DNA from: CAWJJM01 sp963843275 | GTDB taxonomy: Bacteria > Acidobacteriota > Thermoanaerobaculia > Multivoradales > JBCCEF01 | Reading direction: 5' to 3' | Assembly (NCBI GenBank): GCA_963843275.1 | Contig: CAWJJM010000012.1 | Coordinates: forward strand, 1-64,000 | Length of the DNA: 64,000 nt | Shown here: piece by piece, positions 8,837-16,224 of the stretch | Layout of the letters: every line of letters starts with the position of its first letter | Numbering within the stretch: position 1 is the stretch's first letter | Translations under genes and position numbers: made by a program | Notes under the pieces: generated by a model | What the model was told of the DNA's origin: nothing | Databases searched by the model: none | Seen by the model: only the letters and a program-made list of their open reading frames with translations

Positions 8837-9844
8837 TCAGCCGCCGCCGGCGGGGCGGGCCAGCGCGAGCCCGAAGAGGCGCTCGTCGTCGGTGGTCCAG
8901 CGCTCGAGCTCGAAGCCGCTGTCGGCGAGGAGCCGACGCGCCAGCGTCTCGTCATACTTGGTGCTGATCTCGGTGAGCAGGCCCTCGCCGTCGGCCAGCT
9001 CCAGCTCCCGGCCGACCGCCCCGAGGCGGACGCGCTGCGCCCCGGTGGAGAGCAGCCACATCTCGATCCGGTGCCGGTCCGCGTTCCACGGGGCGTGGTG
9101 GCGGAAGCGCTCCGGCCGGAAGTCCGCGTCGAGGAGGCGGTTGACCACCGCCAGGGCGTTGCGGTTGAACTCCGCGGTGACCCCGGCCGCGTCGTCGTAG
9201 GCGGCGCGGAGGCGCGCCGGGTCCTTGATCAGGTCGAGGCCCAGCAGCAGGTGCTCGCCCGGCCGCATCTGGGCGGCGAGGCTCGCCAGGAAGGCGCGGG
9301 CGGCGGCGGGATCGAGGTTGCCGAGGGTCCCGCCGAGGAAGATGACCAGGCGCCGCGCCGCGTCGTCGGGGATCGTGCCGAGGTGCTCCATGAAGTCCCC
9401 GACCACGCCGTGGACCGACAGCTCGGCGTAGCGCTCCACCAGCTCGGCGGCCACCCGGTGCAGGGTCGCCGACGAGACGTCGAGCGGTACGTAAAGGCGC
9501 AGCTTCCCGGCCCGCTGCATGGCGTCGAGCAGCAGCCGGGTCTTGGTGGCGGCCCCCGAGCCGATCTCGACGAGCGCCTCGGCGCCGCTCGCCGCCACCA
9601 CCTCGTCGGCGATGCGGGCGAGCAGGGTCGCCTCGGTGCGGGTGGGGTAGTACTCGGGCAGCTCGCAGATGCGCTCGAAAAGCTCCGAGCCGCGGTCGTC
9701 GTAGAAGTACTTCGACGGGATGCGGCGCGGCCGCGCGGTGAGGGCCGCGACCAGCTCGCGGCGCAGCTCTTCCGGCCCCACGTCGGCGAGGGGCTCGTCG
9801 ACGCGGATGCGGCGGTCGGGGGGGGGCGCGAGGGGGGCGGCCAT
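8837..9844 (-). CDS. egtD: L-histidine N-alpha-methyltransferase EgtD
   Basis: EgtD uses three S-adenosylmethionine to trimethylate histidine to hercynine, the first step of ergothioneine synthesis. Family signatures are strong: IPSKYFYDDRGSELFERI and LPEYYPTRTEATLL near residues 40-70, a SAM-binding IGSGAATKTRLLLDAM near 95, then FNRNALAVVNRLL, HRIEMWLLS and the C-terminal EISTKY segment that contacts substrate. The length of 335 residues is slightly above the usual 320. No egtB or egtC is nearby. It follows the transporter fusion gene by 17 bp. The product is a betaine, and its neighbours encode a betaine-type ABC transporter, which is suggestive. Confidence 0.92.
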   Translation of the reverse strand: MAAPLAPPPDRRIRVDEPLADVGPEELRRELVAALTARPRRIPSKYFYDDRGSELFERICELPEYYPTRTEATLLARIADEVVAASGAEALVEIGSGAATKTRLLLDAMQRAGKLRLYVPLDVSSATLHRVAAELVERYAELSVHGVVGDFMEHLGTIPDDAARRLVIFLGGTLGNLDPAAARAFLASLAAQMRPGEHLLLGLDLIKDPARLRAAYDDAAGVTAEFNRNALAVVNRLLDADFRPERFRHHAPWNADRHRIEMWLLSTGAQRVRLGAVGRELELADGEGLLTEISTKYDETLARRLLADSGFELERWTTDDERLFGLALARPAGGG

Positions 9845-9861
9845 GACGACGAGCGCCGAGG

Positions 9862-11481
9862 CTATCGCAGTTGGTCCGCCGCCGCCGCGCCGCCACCGGC
9901 GAGCCCGGCGGGCCGCACCAGGCGCTCCACCGCGGCGAGGGCGGCGTCGACCGCCAGCGCCAGCAGCGCGGCCGGCAACGCTCCGGAGAGGATGCGCCGG
10001 GTGTCGGCGAGCTGCAGGCCGGTGACGATGGGCTCGCCCAGGCCGCCGGCGCCGATGAAGGCGGCGAGGGTGGCGGTGCCCACGGTGATCACGGCCGCGG
10101 TGCGCACCCCCGCCATGATCACCGGCGCGGCGAGCGGCAGGCGGACCCACAGCAGCACCTGGCGCCGATCCATGCCGAGAGCGCGGGCGGCGCCCACCGC
10201 CTCGGGGTCGGCGTCGCGCACGCCGGTGTAGGTGTTGCGCAGCATGGGGAACAGCGAGTACACCCACAGGGCGAGCACCGCCGGCAGCGCGCCGACGCCG
10301 GCGAGCGGGATCATGAAGGCGAGCAGCGCCAGCGACGGCACGGTCTGGGTGAGGCCGACCGCCCGGATCACCGGCTCCGCCCAGCGCCGCCGGCGCTCGA
10401 GCAGCAGGCCGCCGGGCACCGCGACGACGGCACCCAGCAGCAGGGCGATACCGACCAGGCCGAGGTGCTCGAGGGTTCGGCGGCCGATCTCCGCGCGGTG
10501 CGCCCACAGATAGGCCGGGAAGCCCGCGGCGGCCGCGGGTGCCGCGACCGGCGGCGGCGCCGCGCCGGTGAGCAGGCCGAGCTCGTCGAGCGCGTCCCGG
10601 GCCACGGCGGCGGCCTCCTCGCGCCCCTCCTGGAGGCGCAGGTTGAGCTGGCGCATGGTCGCCTCGTCGAGCGCGTTGGCCAGCAGGCCGAGGATCGCCC
10701 CGACCTCGGGATGGCGGCGCAGCGTGGCGCCGCGGACCAGGGCGGCGGCTTCGTACGGCGGGAAGAAGCCGCGGTCGTCCTCGAGCACCACCAGGTCGTA
10801 GGTCAGCAGCCGCCCGTCGGTGGTGTAGACGTCGAGCACGTCGACGTCGCCGGCCGCCGCGGCGCGGTACTTGATCGCCTGCTGCATCGGCCGGACGCTG
10901 GCGAAGTCGAGGCCGTACACCCGCTCGAGGCCGGGCAGCCCGTCGGCGCGCTCGACGAACTCGTAGCCGAAGGCGGCGTCCAGCCGGCCCGACACCCGCG
11001 CCAGGTCGCTGAGCGTGGCCAGCCCCCAGCGCCGGGCCACCCGCCGCGGCACCGCGATCTCGTAGGCGTTCTCAAAGCCCAGCGGGGCCAGCCACCACAG
11101 GTCCCAGCGGTGCAGGAACTCGCGCCGCACCCGGTCGAGGGTGGCGGTCGGCCCGCCCGCCGGCGCCGCGCCCAGGATCGACACCAGCCCGGTACCGGTG
11201 TACTCGGGGTAGACGTCGATGGCGCCGCTGCGCAGCGCCTCGAAGGCGACCTGGGTGCCGGCCAGGTCGAGGCGCCGGTCGACCTCGAGGTCGCTGCGGT
11301 CGGCGAGGAGCTGGGCGAACATCTCGGCGAGGAGCCGGCTCTCCTCGAAGTTCTTCGACCCCACCACCACCCGGCCCGCCGGGCCGGTGGCGGCGGCCGC
11401 CGGCGCGCCCGCGGCGACGGCGATGGCGACGCCGACGGCGACCAGCAGGGCGGTGCCATGCCACCGCCGGCGCCCCCTCAC
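9862..11481 (-). CDS. QAT-family ABC transporter, substrate-binding protein fused to permease
   Basis: This is a 539-residue fusion. After a signal peptide (about residues 1-33) comes an OpuAC/QAT binding domain beginning VVVGSKNFEESRLLAEM and including DVYPEYTGTGL and QAIKYRAAAAGDVDVLDVYTTD. From about residue 325 follows a permease with AVGLTQTVPSLALLAFMIPL and the EAA-type loop EAVGAARALGMDRRQVLLWV. Relatives import glycine betaine, choline, carnitine or, in the EgtU branch, ergothioneine. Here the binding domain is N-terminal; the described EgtU fusions have the permease first. The GTG start overlaps the ATPase stop. Adjacency to egtD makes a hercynine/ergothioneine or other trimethylammonium ligand worth testing. 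Confidence 0.87.
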   Translation of the reverse strand: MRGRRRWHGTALLVAVGVAIAVAAGAPAAAATGPAGRVVVGSKNFEESRLLAEMFAQLLADRSDLEVDRRLDLAGTQVAFEALRSGAIDVYPEYTGTGLVSILGAAPAGGPTATLDRVRREFLHRWDLWWLAPLGFENAYEIAVPRRVARRWGLATLSDLARVSGRLDAAFGYEFVERADGLPGLERVYGLDFASVRPMQQAIKYRAAAAGDVDVLDVYTTDGRLLTYDLVVLEDDRGFFPPYEAAALVRGATLRRHPEVGAILGLLANALDEATMRQLNLRLQEGREEAAAVARDALDELGLLTGAAPPPVAAPAAAAGFPAYLWAHRAEIGRRTLEHLGLVGIALLLGAVVAVPGGLLLERRRRWAEPVIRAVGLTQTVPSLALLAFMIPLAGVGALPAVLALWVYSLFPMLRNTYTGVRDADPEAVGAARALGMDRRQVLLWVRLPLAAPVIMAGVRTAAVITVGTATLAAFIGAGGLGEPIVTGLQLADTRRILSGALPAALLALAVDAALAAVERLVRPAGLAGGGAAAADQLR

Positions 11482-12224
11482 CGGCCGCCCCCCGCCAGCT
11501 CGAGCAGGGCCGCGACGTAGGGGTCGTCCGGGCGCCGCCGCACGTCCTGCGGGGGCCCCACCCGCAGGATCCGGCCGGCCCGCAGCACCGCGACACGGTC
11601 GGCCAGCCGGAAGGCCTCGCCGAGGTCGTGCGTGACCAGCAGCAGGGTGCGTCCCAGCTCCTGCTTGAGGCGCAGGAACTCGCGCTGCAGCTCCAGCCGG
11701 GTCAGCGCGTCCAGCGCCCCGAACGGCTCGTCGAGCAGGACCACCTCGGGGTCGGCCGCGAGGGCGCGGGCGAAGGCCACGCGCTGACGCTGGCCGCCGG
11801 AGAGCTGGCGCGGGTAGCGCTCGGCGAGCTCGTCGGGGGGCAGGCCGACCAGCGCGAGCATCTCGAGGGCCCGGCGCCGGCGCCGCGCCCGCTCCCAGCC
11901 GAGCAGCCGCGGCACCAGCTCGACGTTGCGCGCCACCCGCCAGTGAGGCAGGAGCCCCCCCTCCTGCTGCACGTAGCCGAGCCGGCGGCGCAGCGCCACC
12001 GGGTCGGCGTCGGCCACCGCCCGCCCGCCGACCTCGACGCGGCCGGCGGTGGGCTCGACGGTGCGGTTGAACAGGCGCAGCAGCGTCGTCTTGCCGGAGC
12101 CGCTCTCGCCGACCAGGGCGACCGTCTCGCCGGCCGCGACCTCGAGGTCGACCCCGTCCAGGGCGCGGGTGCCGCCCGGGTAGACCACCTCGACGCCGCG
12201 GGCGGCGAGGGCCGGCGGGCTCAC
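11478..12224 (-). CDS. QAT-family ABC transporter ATP-binding protein
   Basis: This 248-residue ATPase energises the neighbouring binding-protein/permease fusion. Walker A is VGESGSGKTTLL (about residue 38), the Q-loop region is YVQQEGGLLPHW, the signature is LSGGQRQRVAFARAL, Walker B is VVLLDEPFGALD, and the switch histidine lies in LLVTHDLGEAFRLADR. It resembles OpuCA/EgtUA-type subunits but lacks the C-terminal CBS pair of osmotically gated OpuA/OpuC ATPases. The start is a GTG overlapping the upstream stop (GTGA), and the end overlaps the next GTG, so translation is coupled on both sides. Confidence 0.9.
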   Translation of the reverse strand: MSPPALAARGVEVVYPGGTRALDGVDLEVAAGETVALVGESGSGKTTLLRLFNRTVEPTAGRVEVGGRAVADADPVALRRRLGYVQQEGGLLPHWRVARNVELVPRLLGWERARRRRRALEMLALVGLPPDELAERYPRQLSGGQRQRVAFARALAADPEVVLLDEPFGALDALTRLELQREFLRLKQELGRTLLLVTHDLGEAFRLADRVAVLRAGRILRVGPPQDVRRRPDDPYVAALLELAGGGR

Positions 12225-13774
12225 CGCGGCCGCCCGCGGCCGACGATCTCGATCACCGCGTAGCGCGGCGGCACGGCGAAGCGGAGCGGCACGAAGCTGG
12301 TGCCGAACCCCGGATTGACGTAGAGGGTGGTCCAGCCGCGCGGGTTGAAGGCGGCGAAGTGGAAGACGCCGCGGTCGTAGTAGGGGCCGAGGGCGTCGCG
12401 GGTGGTCAGCGCGCCGAGGCCGGGCACGGCGAGCTGGCCGCCGTGGGTGTGCCCGGCCAGCACCGCCTCGAGACCCCGCCAGGCGGCCTCGGCCGCGGGG
12501 TCCGGGGAGTGGGTCAGCACGACGCGCGGCGTCCCCGGCGGCAGCGGCGGGCTCTTGGCCAGCGCCAGGGCCAGGCGGCTGCCGCGGGCGCCGTCGCGCC
12601 AGCCGTCCGGGAAGTCGGCGACCGGCAGCCGGTGGCCGTCGGCCGCCGTCACCCGCGGCCGCCGGTAGAGGACGGTGCCGCCGCCCCAGCCCCAGACGCC
12701 GACGGTGCCGGCGGTGACCCGGCCGGGAGAGCGGTCCTCCGCCCAGGCCTGCCAGGCGGTGGGCTCGGGGGCGTCGGCCGGCCACACGCGGGCCGTCGCG
12801 CGCACCGCGCGCGGCGTGACCCGGGTGGCCAGGCGCAGCCGGTACCAGCGCCCGGGTCGCGGCACGACGCCGGTGTCGGGACGGCCCGCGGTGAAGGCGG
12901 TGCCGTCGGCGACCAGGGTGAACGTCCCGCGGCCGGCGCCCGGGGCGGGAGCCACGCGGCGCAACCGGATCATCCGTGCCTCGCCCAACGGGTAGCGGCT
13001 GTGGACGGCGAGGCCGGCGCCGGCGGCGGCGTCCTCCAGCCGCACGTCGCAGATGAAGTCGACGCCGCTCCAGGCGAGCGGGCCGTCGGCGCGGGCGAGC
13101 CCGTCGGCGGGTCCGCGCGGATCGAAGTGGCTGAAGACGTTGCGGTGACGGCCGCCGAAGCCGATGCCCCAGGCGGTGCCGCCGCCGGGCACCGGGAGCG
13201 GGGCGAAGCGGGGCGGCGGCCCGCGGTGGTCGTCGACCAGCTCGTCGCCCCCCGCGCCCTCGGCGAGGCCGAGGAGGAGGAAGGCGCCGCCCCCGGGCAC
13301 CGTCACGACCCGGCCCTCGTCGAACAGCCAGTCCACGCCGGCCCTGCGCAGGGCGGCGACGCCGGTGCCCAGGTGGTCGCTGTGGCCCTGGACGGCCACC
13401 ACCGGCGCCAGGGCGCCGAGGCGGGTGGCGAAGCGGGCGGCGGCGCGGATGTGGGCCGCCACCTCGTCCGGAGGACCGGCGTCGTCCCACAGGTCGCCGC
13501 TGATCGCGACCAGGTCGGGGCTCTCGCGCGCCAGCCGGACGAGGAGGCGGTCCAGGGCCGCCGCCTCGGCGCCGCGACCCGCTGCGACGTGCAGGTCCGC
13601 GAGGTGGACGATGCGGAACGGCCGCGCCGGCGGCGGGGCGAGCAGGGGCAGGGCGAGCCGGTCGGCGCGCAGCAGGTGGTAGGGCTCCCACCAGCCGGCC
13701 CAGGCCAGGCCGGCGGCGGCGAGCGCCACGACGCCCGCCGCCAGGCCGCGGCGCGCCGGCCGGCTCAGCGCCAC
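12221..13774 (-). CDS. Membrane-anchored metallophosphoesterase with inserted beta-sandwich domain
   Basis: A 517-residue calcineurin-like phosphoesterase of the YaeI type. An N-terminal membrane anchor (residues 10-28) is followed by metal motifs HLADLHV (57-63), SGDLWDD (92-98) and AGHTHGGQ (440-447). The third motif, normally GNHD/E, reads GHSD (130-133), so the usual asparagine is missing. Between residues about 200 and 395 lies an insertion that looks like a LamG/concanavalin-type beta sandwich (GRWYRLRL, TAGTVGVWGWGGGTVLY). The GTG at 13774 is preceded by GGAGGAGG and overlaps the rhomboid gene by 10 bp. The substrate is unknown; YaeI relatives act on lipid-linked phosphates. Confidence 0.78.
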   Translation of the reverse strand: MALSRPARRGLAAGVVALAAAGLAWAGWWEPYHLLRADRLALPLLAPPPARPFRIVHLADLHVAAGRGAEAAALDRLLVRLARESPDLVAISGDLWDDAGPPDEVAAHIRAAARFATRLGALAPVVAVQGHSDHLGTGVAALRRAGVDWLFDEGRVVTVPGGGAFLLLGLAEGAGGDELVDDHRGPPPRFAPLPVPGGGTAWGIGFGGRHRNVFSHFDPRGPADGLARADGPLAWSGVDFICDVRLEDAAAGAGLAVHSRYPLGEARMIRLRRVAPAPGAGRGTFTLVADGTAFTAGRPDTGVVPRPGRWYRLRLATRVTPRAVRATARVWPADAPEPTAWQAWAEDRSPGRVTAGTVGVWGWGGGTVLYRRPRVTAADGHRLPVADFPDGWRDGARGSRLALALAKSPPLPPGTPRVVLTHSPDPAAEAAWRGLEAVLAGHTHGGQLAVPGLGALTTRDALGPYYDRGVFHFAAFNPRGWTTLYVNPGFGTSFVPLRFAVPPRYAVIEIVGRGRPR

Positions 13775-14499
13775 CGGCCGCGGCCTCCTCCCCACGCCCG
13801 GGCGGGGGCCGCCCGCCCGCCCCGGCCGCCGCCCAGCAGGAAGAACAGCAGCGGCCCGGCGATGAAGCCGCCGATGTGGGCGAACCAGGCGACACCGCCG
13901 GTCCCGCTCGTGCCGGTGGCGGCGCCGAGCGAGGCGAGGCCGGAGACGAACTGGATGAGGAACCACAGCGGCAGATAGACCAGGGCGGGGATGCGCACGG
14001 TGGTGATGAAGAAGCCGAGGAAGACGAGGGTGACGATCGGCGCCCGCGGGTGGCGCACCAGGTAGGCGCCGAGTACGCCGGCGATGGCCCCGCTCGCCCC
14101 GATCGCGGGCAGCGGCGATCCGGGGTCGGCGAGGGCGTGCGCGAGGGCGGCGGCGGTGCCGGCGGCGAGGTAGAAGACGAGGAAGCGGAAGTGCCCGAGC
14201 TCGTCCTCGACGTTGTCGCCGAACACCCACAGGAACAGCATGTTGCCGAGGATGTGCGTCCAGCCGCCGTGGAGGAACATCGACAGCAGGATGCTGCCGC
14301 CGGTCCAGCCGAGGCCGCCGCCGCCGGGGACCTCGCCGAACAGCCGGCCGGGGACGAAGGCGGCCTGCTGCAGGAACTCCTGCAGCCCCTGCGGCCCGAG
14401 CGACAGCTCGTAGAAGAAGAGCAGCGCGTTGACCACGATCAGGCCGACCACCACGATCGGCGGGCGCTCGCGGGGGTTGATGTCGCGCAGCGGGATCAC
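13765..14499 (-). CDS. Rhomboid-family intramembrane serine protease
   Basis: Rhomboids cleave transmembrane substrates inside the bilayer. The 244-residue protein shows the N-terminal HGGWTHILGNMLFLWVFG segment, the catalytic serine in IGASGAIAGVLGAYL (about residue 140) and the catalytic histidine in WFAHIGGFIAGPL (about residue 210). Six hydrophobic segments are visible. The C-terminus is a Gly/Arg/Ala-rich tail. The GTG start at 14499 overlaps the pyk stop (GTGA), so it is translated with pyruvate kinase, an unusual partnership. Confidence 0.9.
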   Translation of the reverse strand: MIPLRDINPRERPPIVVVGLIVVNALLFFYELSLGPQGLQEFLQQAAFVPGRLFGEVPGGGGLGWTGGSILLSMFLHGGWTHILGNMLFLWVFGDNVEDELGHFRFLVFYLAAGTAAALAHALADPGSPLPAIGASGAIAGVLGAYLVRHPRAPIVTLVFLGFFITTVRIPALVYLPLWFLIQFVSGLASLGAATGTSGTGGVAWFAHIGGFIAGPLLFFLLGGGRGGRAAPARAWGGGRGRWR

Positions 14500-15992
14500 G
14501 TCGCGGGCCCGGGCTCGGTCGGTTCGTCGCCGCGCACCCGGTGCACGCGCAGCAGGTTGGTGGGCCGCCGCTCGCGGATCGGGGCGCCCATCAGCACCAC
14601 GATCAGGTCGCCCGGAGCGGCCAGGCCGCGGTCGAGGAGCTCGCGGTCGACGACCGTGACGACCTCGTCGAGGTGCTCGAGCGGGTCCGGCAGGACCACC
14701 GGCTGCACCCCCCACACCAGCCCCAGCCGCCGCGCCACGCCGGCCCCGACGGTGAACACCGTCAGCGGCGTCGACGGCCGGTAGCGGGCGATCAGCCGCG
14801 CGGTGAAGCCGCTCTGGCTGAAGGCCACCAGCCGCCGGGCGCAGAGCTCCCGGGCGGTGTAGACGCCGGCGGCGGCGATCATGTCCGGCACCTCGATCGA
14901 CACGTCGCCGCGGCGCCCGAGCACGCCGCCGGTCATCTCGCCCGGCGCCAGCGCGCCCGAGAGCCTCAGGTCGCCCTGCCCGGCCATCTCGCTGCGCTGG
15001 TAGTCCTCCGCCTCCGCGATGATGCGGTGCATCGTCGAGACGGCCTCCACGGGGTGGTGGCCGGCGGCGGTCTCCCCCGACAGCATCAGGGCGTCGGCGC
15101 CGTCGAAGACCGCGTTGGCGACGTCGGTCGCCTCGGCGCGGGTGGGGCGCGGCTGCTCCATCATCGATTCCAGCATCTGGGTGGCGACGATGGCCGGCTT
15201 GCCGGCGCGCCGGCCGGCGCGGACGATGCGCTTCTGCAGCACCGGCACGCGGTGCAGCGGCACCTCGACGCCGAGGTCGCCGCGGGCCACCATCAGCGCG
15301 TCGGCCGCGGCGACGATCTCGTCCAGGTGGTCGACGGCGCGGGCGCGCTCCAGCTTGGCGATCAACGGGATGGCGGCCCCGGCGCGCGCGACCTCGGCCC
15401 GCACCGCCTCCAGGTCGGCGGCGCGGCCCACGTAGCTCGCCGCCAGGTAGTCGACGTCCTCGGCGGCGGCGAAGGCGACGTCGTCGCGGTCCTTGGGGGT
15501 GATCTCGAACGGCAGGTCGGTGTCGGGGAGGTTGATCCCCTTGCGCGTGGAGACGGTGCCGGGGGAGACGACCCGCACCGTGGCCGCGTCGGCCGCCGTC
15601 TCCTCGACCGCCAGCTCCACCAGGCCCTGGTCGATCAGCACCCGCTCGCCGGGGCGGAGGTGGTCGAGCACCGCCGGCGCGTCGAGCGGCAGGTCGGCGC
15701 CGCTTCCGGGCGGCCCCAGGCGCACCCGCTCGCCGCTCTCCAGCCGGCGCGGCGCGTCCAGATGGCCGAGCCGGTAGCGTGGGCCCATCAGGTCGAGGAC
15801 CACCGGCACGTGGCGTCCCTCCGCGGCGGCGGCCTGCCGCACCTCGGCGATGCGCTCGCGGTGCCAGGCGGGATCGCCGTGCGAGAGGTTGAGCCGCACC
15901 ACGTCGACGCCGGCGGCGAGCAGAGCCGCCACCCCGGCGGGACCGGCGCTGGCCGGGCCCAGGGTGGCCATGATCTTGGCCCGCCGTCGCAT
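14496..15992 (-). CDS. pyk: Pyruvate kinase
   Basis: Pyruvate kinase transfers phosphate from phosphoenolpyruvate to ADP at the end of glycolysis. The 498-residue protein has the N-terminal KIMATLGPAS, LNLSHG and, in place of the usual DLQGPKIR, DLMGPRYR. The B-domain is followed by IAKLERARAVDHLDEI (active-site lysine), MVARGDLGVEV and IVATQMLESMM. DGADALMLSGETAAG lies near residue 300. The C-terminal domain carries ARELCARRLVAFSQSGFTARLI. The start ATG at 15992 lies 9 nt after a TATGAT hexamer, so the message may be leaderless. It heads an operon running through egtD. Confidence 0.95.
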   Translation of the reverse strand: MRRRAKIMATLGPASAGPAGVAALLAAGVDVVRLNLSHGDPAWHRERIAEVRQAAAAEGRHVPVVLDLMGPRYRLGHLDAPRRLESGERVRLGPPGSGADLPLDAPAVLDHLRPGERVLIDQGLVELAVEETAADAATVRVVSPGTVSTRKGINLPDTDLPFEITPKDRDDVAFAAAEDVDYLAASYVGRAADLEAVRAEVARAGAAIPLIAKLERARAVDHLDEIVAAADALMVARGDLGVEVPLHRVPVLQKRIVRAGRRAGKPAIVATQMLESMMEQPRPTRAEATDVANAVFDGADALMLSGETAAGHHPVEAVSTMHRIIAEAEDYQRSEMAGQGDLRLSGALAPGEMTGGVLGRRGDVSIEVPDMIAAAGVYTARELCARRLVAFSQSGFTARLIARYRPSTPLTVFTVGAGVARRLGLVWGVQPVVLPDPLEHLDEVVTVVDRELLDRGLAAPGDLIVVLMGAPIRERRPTNLLRVHRVRGDEPTEPGPAT

Positions 15993-16001
15993 GGAGCGGA
16001 C

Positions 16002-16007
16002 ATCATA
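16002..16007 (-). promoter_or_regulatory. -10 element TATGAT for the pyk operon
   Basis: On the minus strand TATGAT ends 9 nt before the pyk ATG. That places the expected transcription start at or within 2 nt of the start codon. No convincing -35 box is visible. The same arrangement recurs at seven or more other genes in the window. Confidence 0.55.
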
Positions 16008-16109
16008 CCCGCGGCGAGAGGCCCGCCCCGAGGTGGCGGGGGCGCCGCGCGGCTGCCTGGCCGGGCCGTCCGCGGAGCCCCGGTCCGAGCTCGGGGCCAG
16101 GGGGTGGAG

Positions 16110-16224
16110 GTGGGTTCGGATGCAAGAAGCGCGAGGGAGGGACGCTGAGGCGACCTGTTTCAGGTCGCCGCAGGCGCCCCGAGCGAGCAGCGACGCCGCA
16201 GCCGGGCCCGCATCCGCCCCCTGG
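16110..16224 (-). repeat. Copy 1 of the post-stop interspersed repeat with hairpin
   Basis: Read on the minus strand, this element begins directly after the stop codon of the 16225-17589 glycosyltransferase. It contains GCGGCGTCGCTGCTCGCTCG, a hairpin with arms GGCGACCTG and CAGGTCGCC around an AAA loop (16149-16169), then a CT-rich tail CCCTCCCTCGCG and CTTCTTGCATCC. Near-identical blocks follow the dacB stop (44236 on) and the dcd stop (54043 down). The hairpin may act as a terminator or RNA-stability element of the upstream gene; that is inference. Confidence 0.8.
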
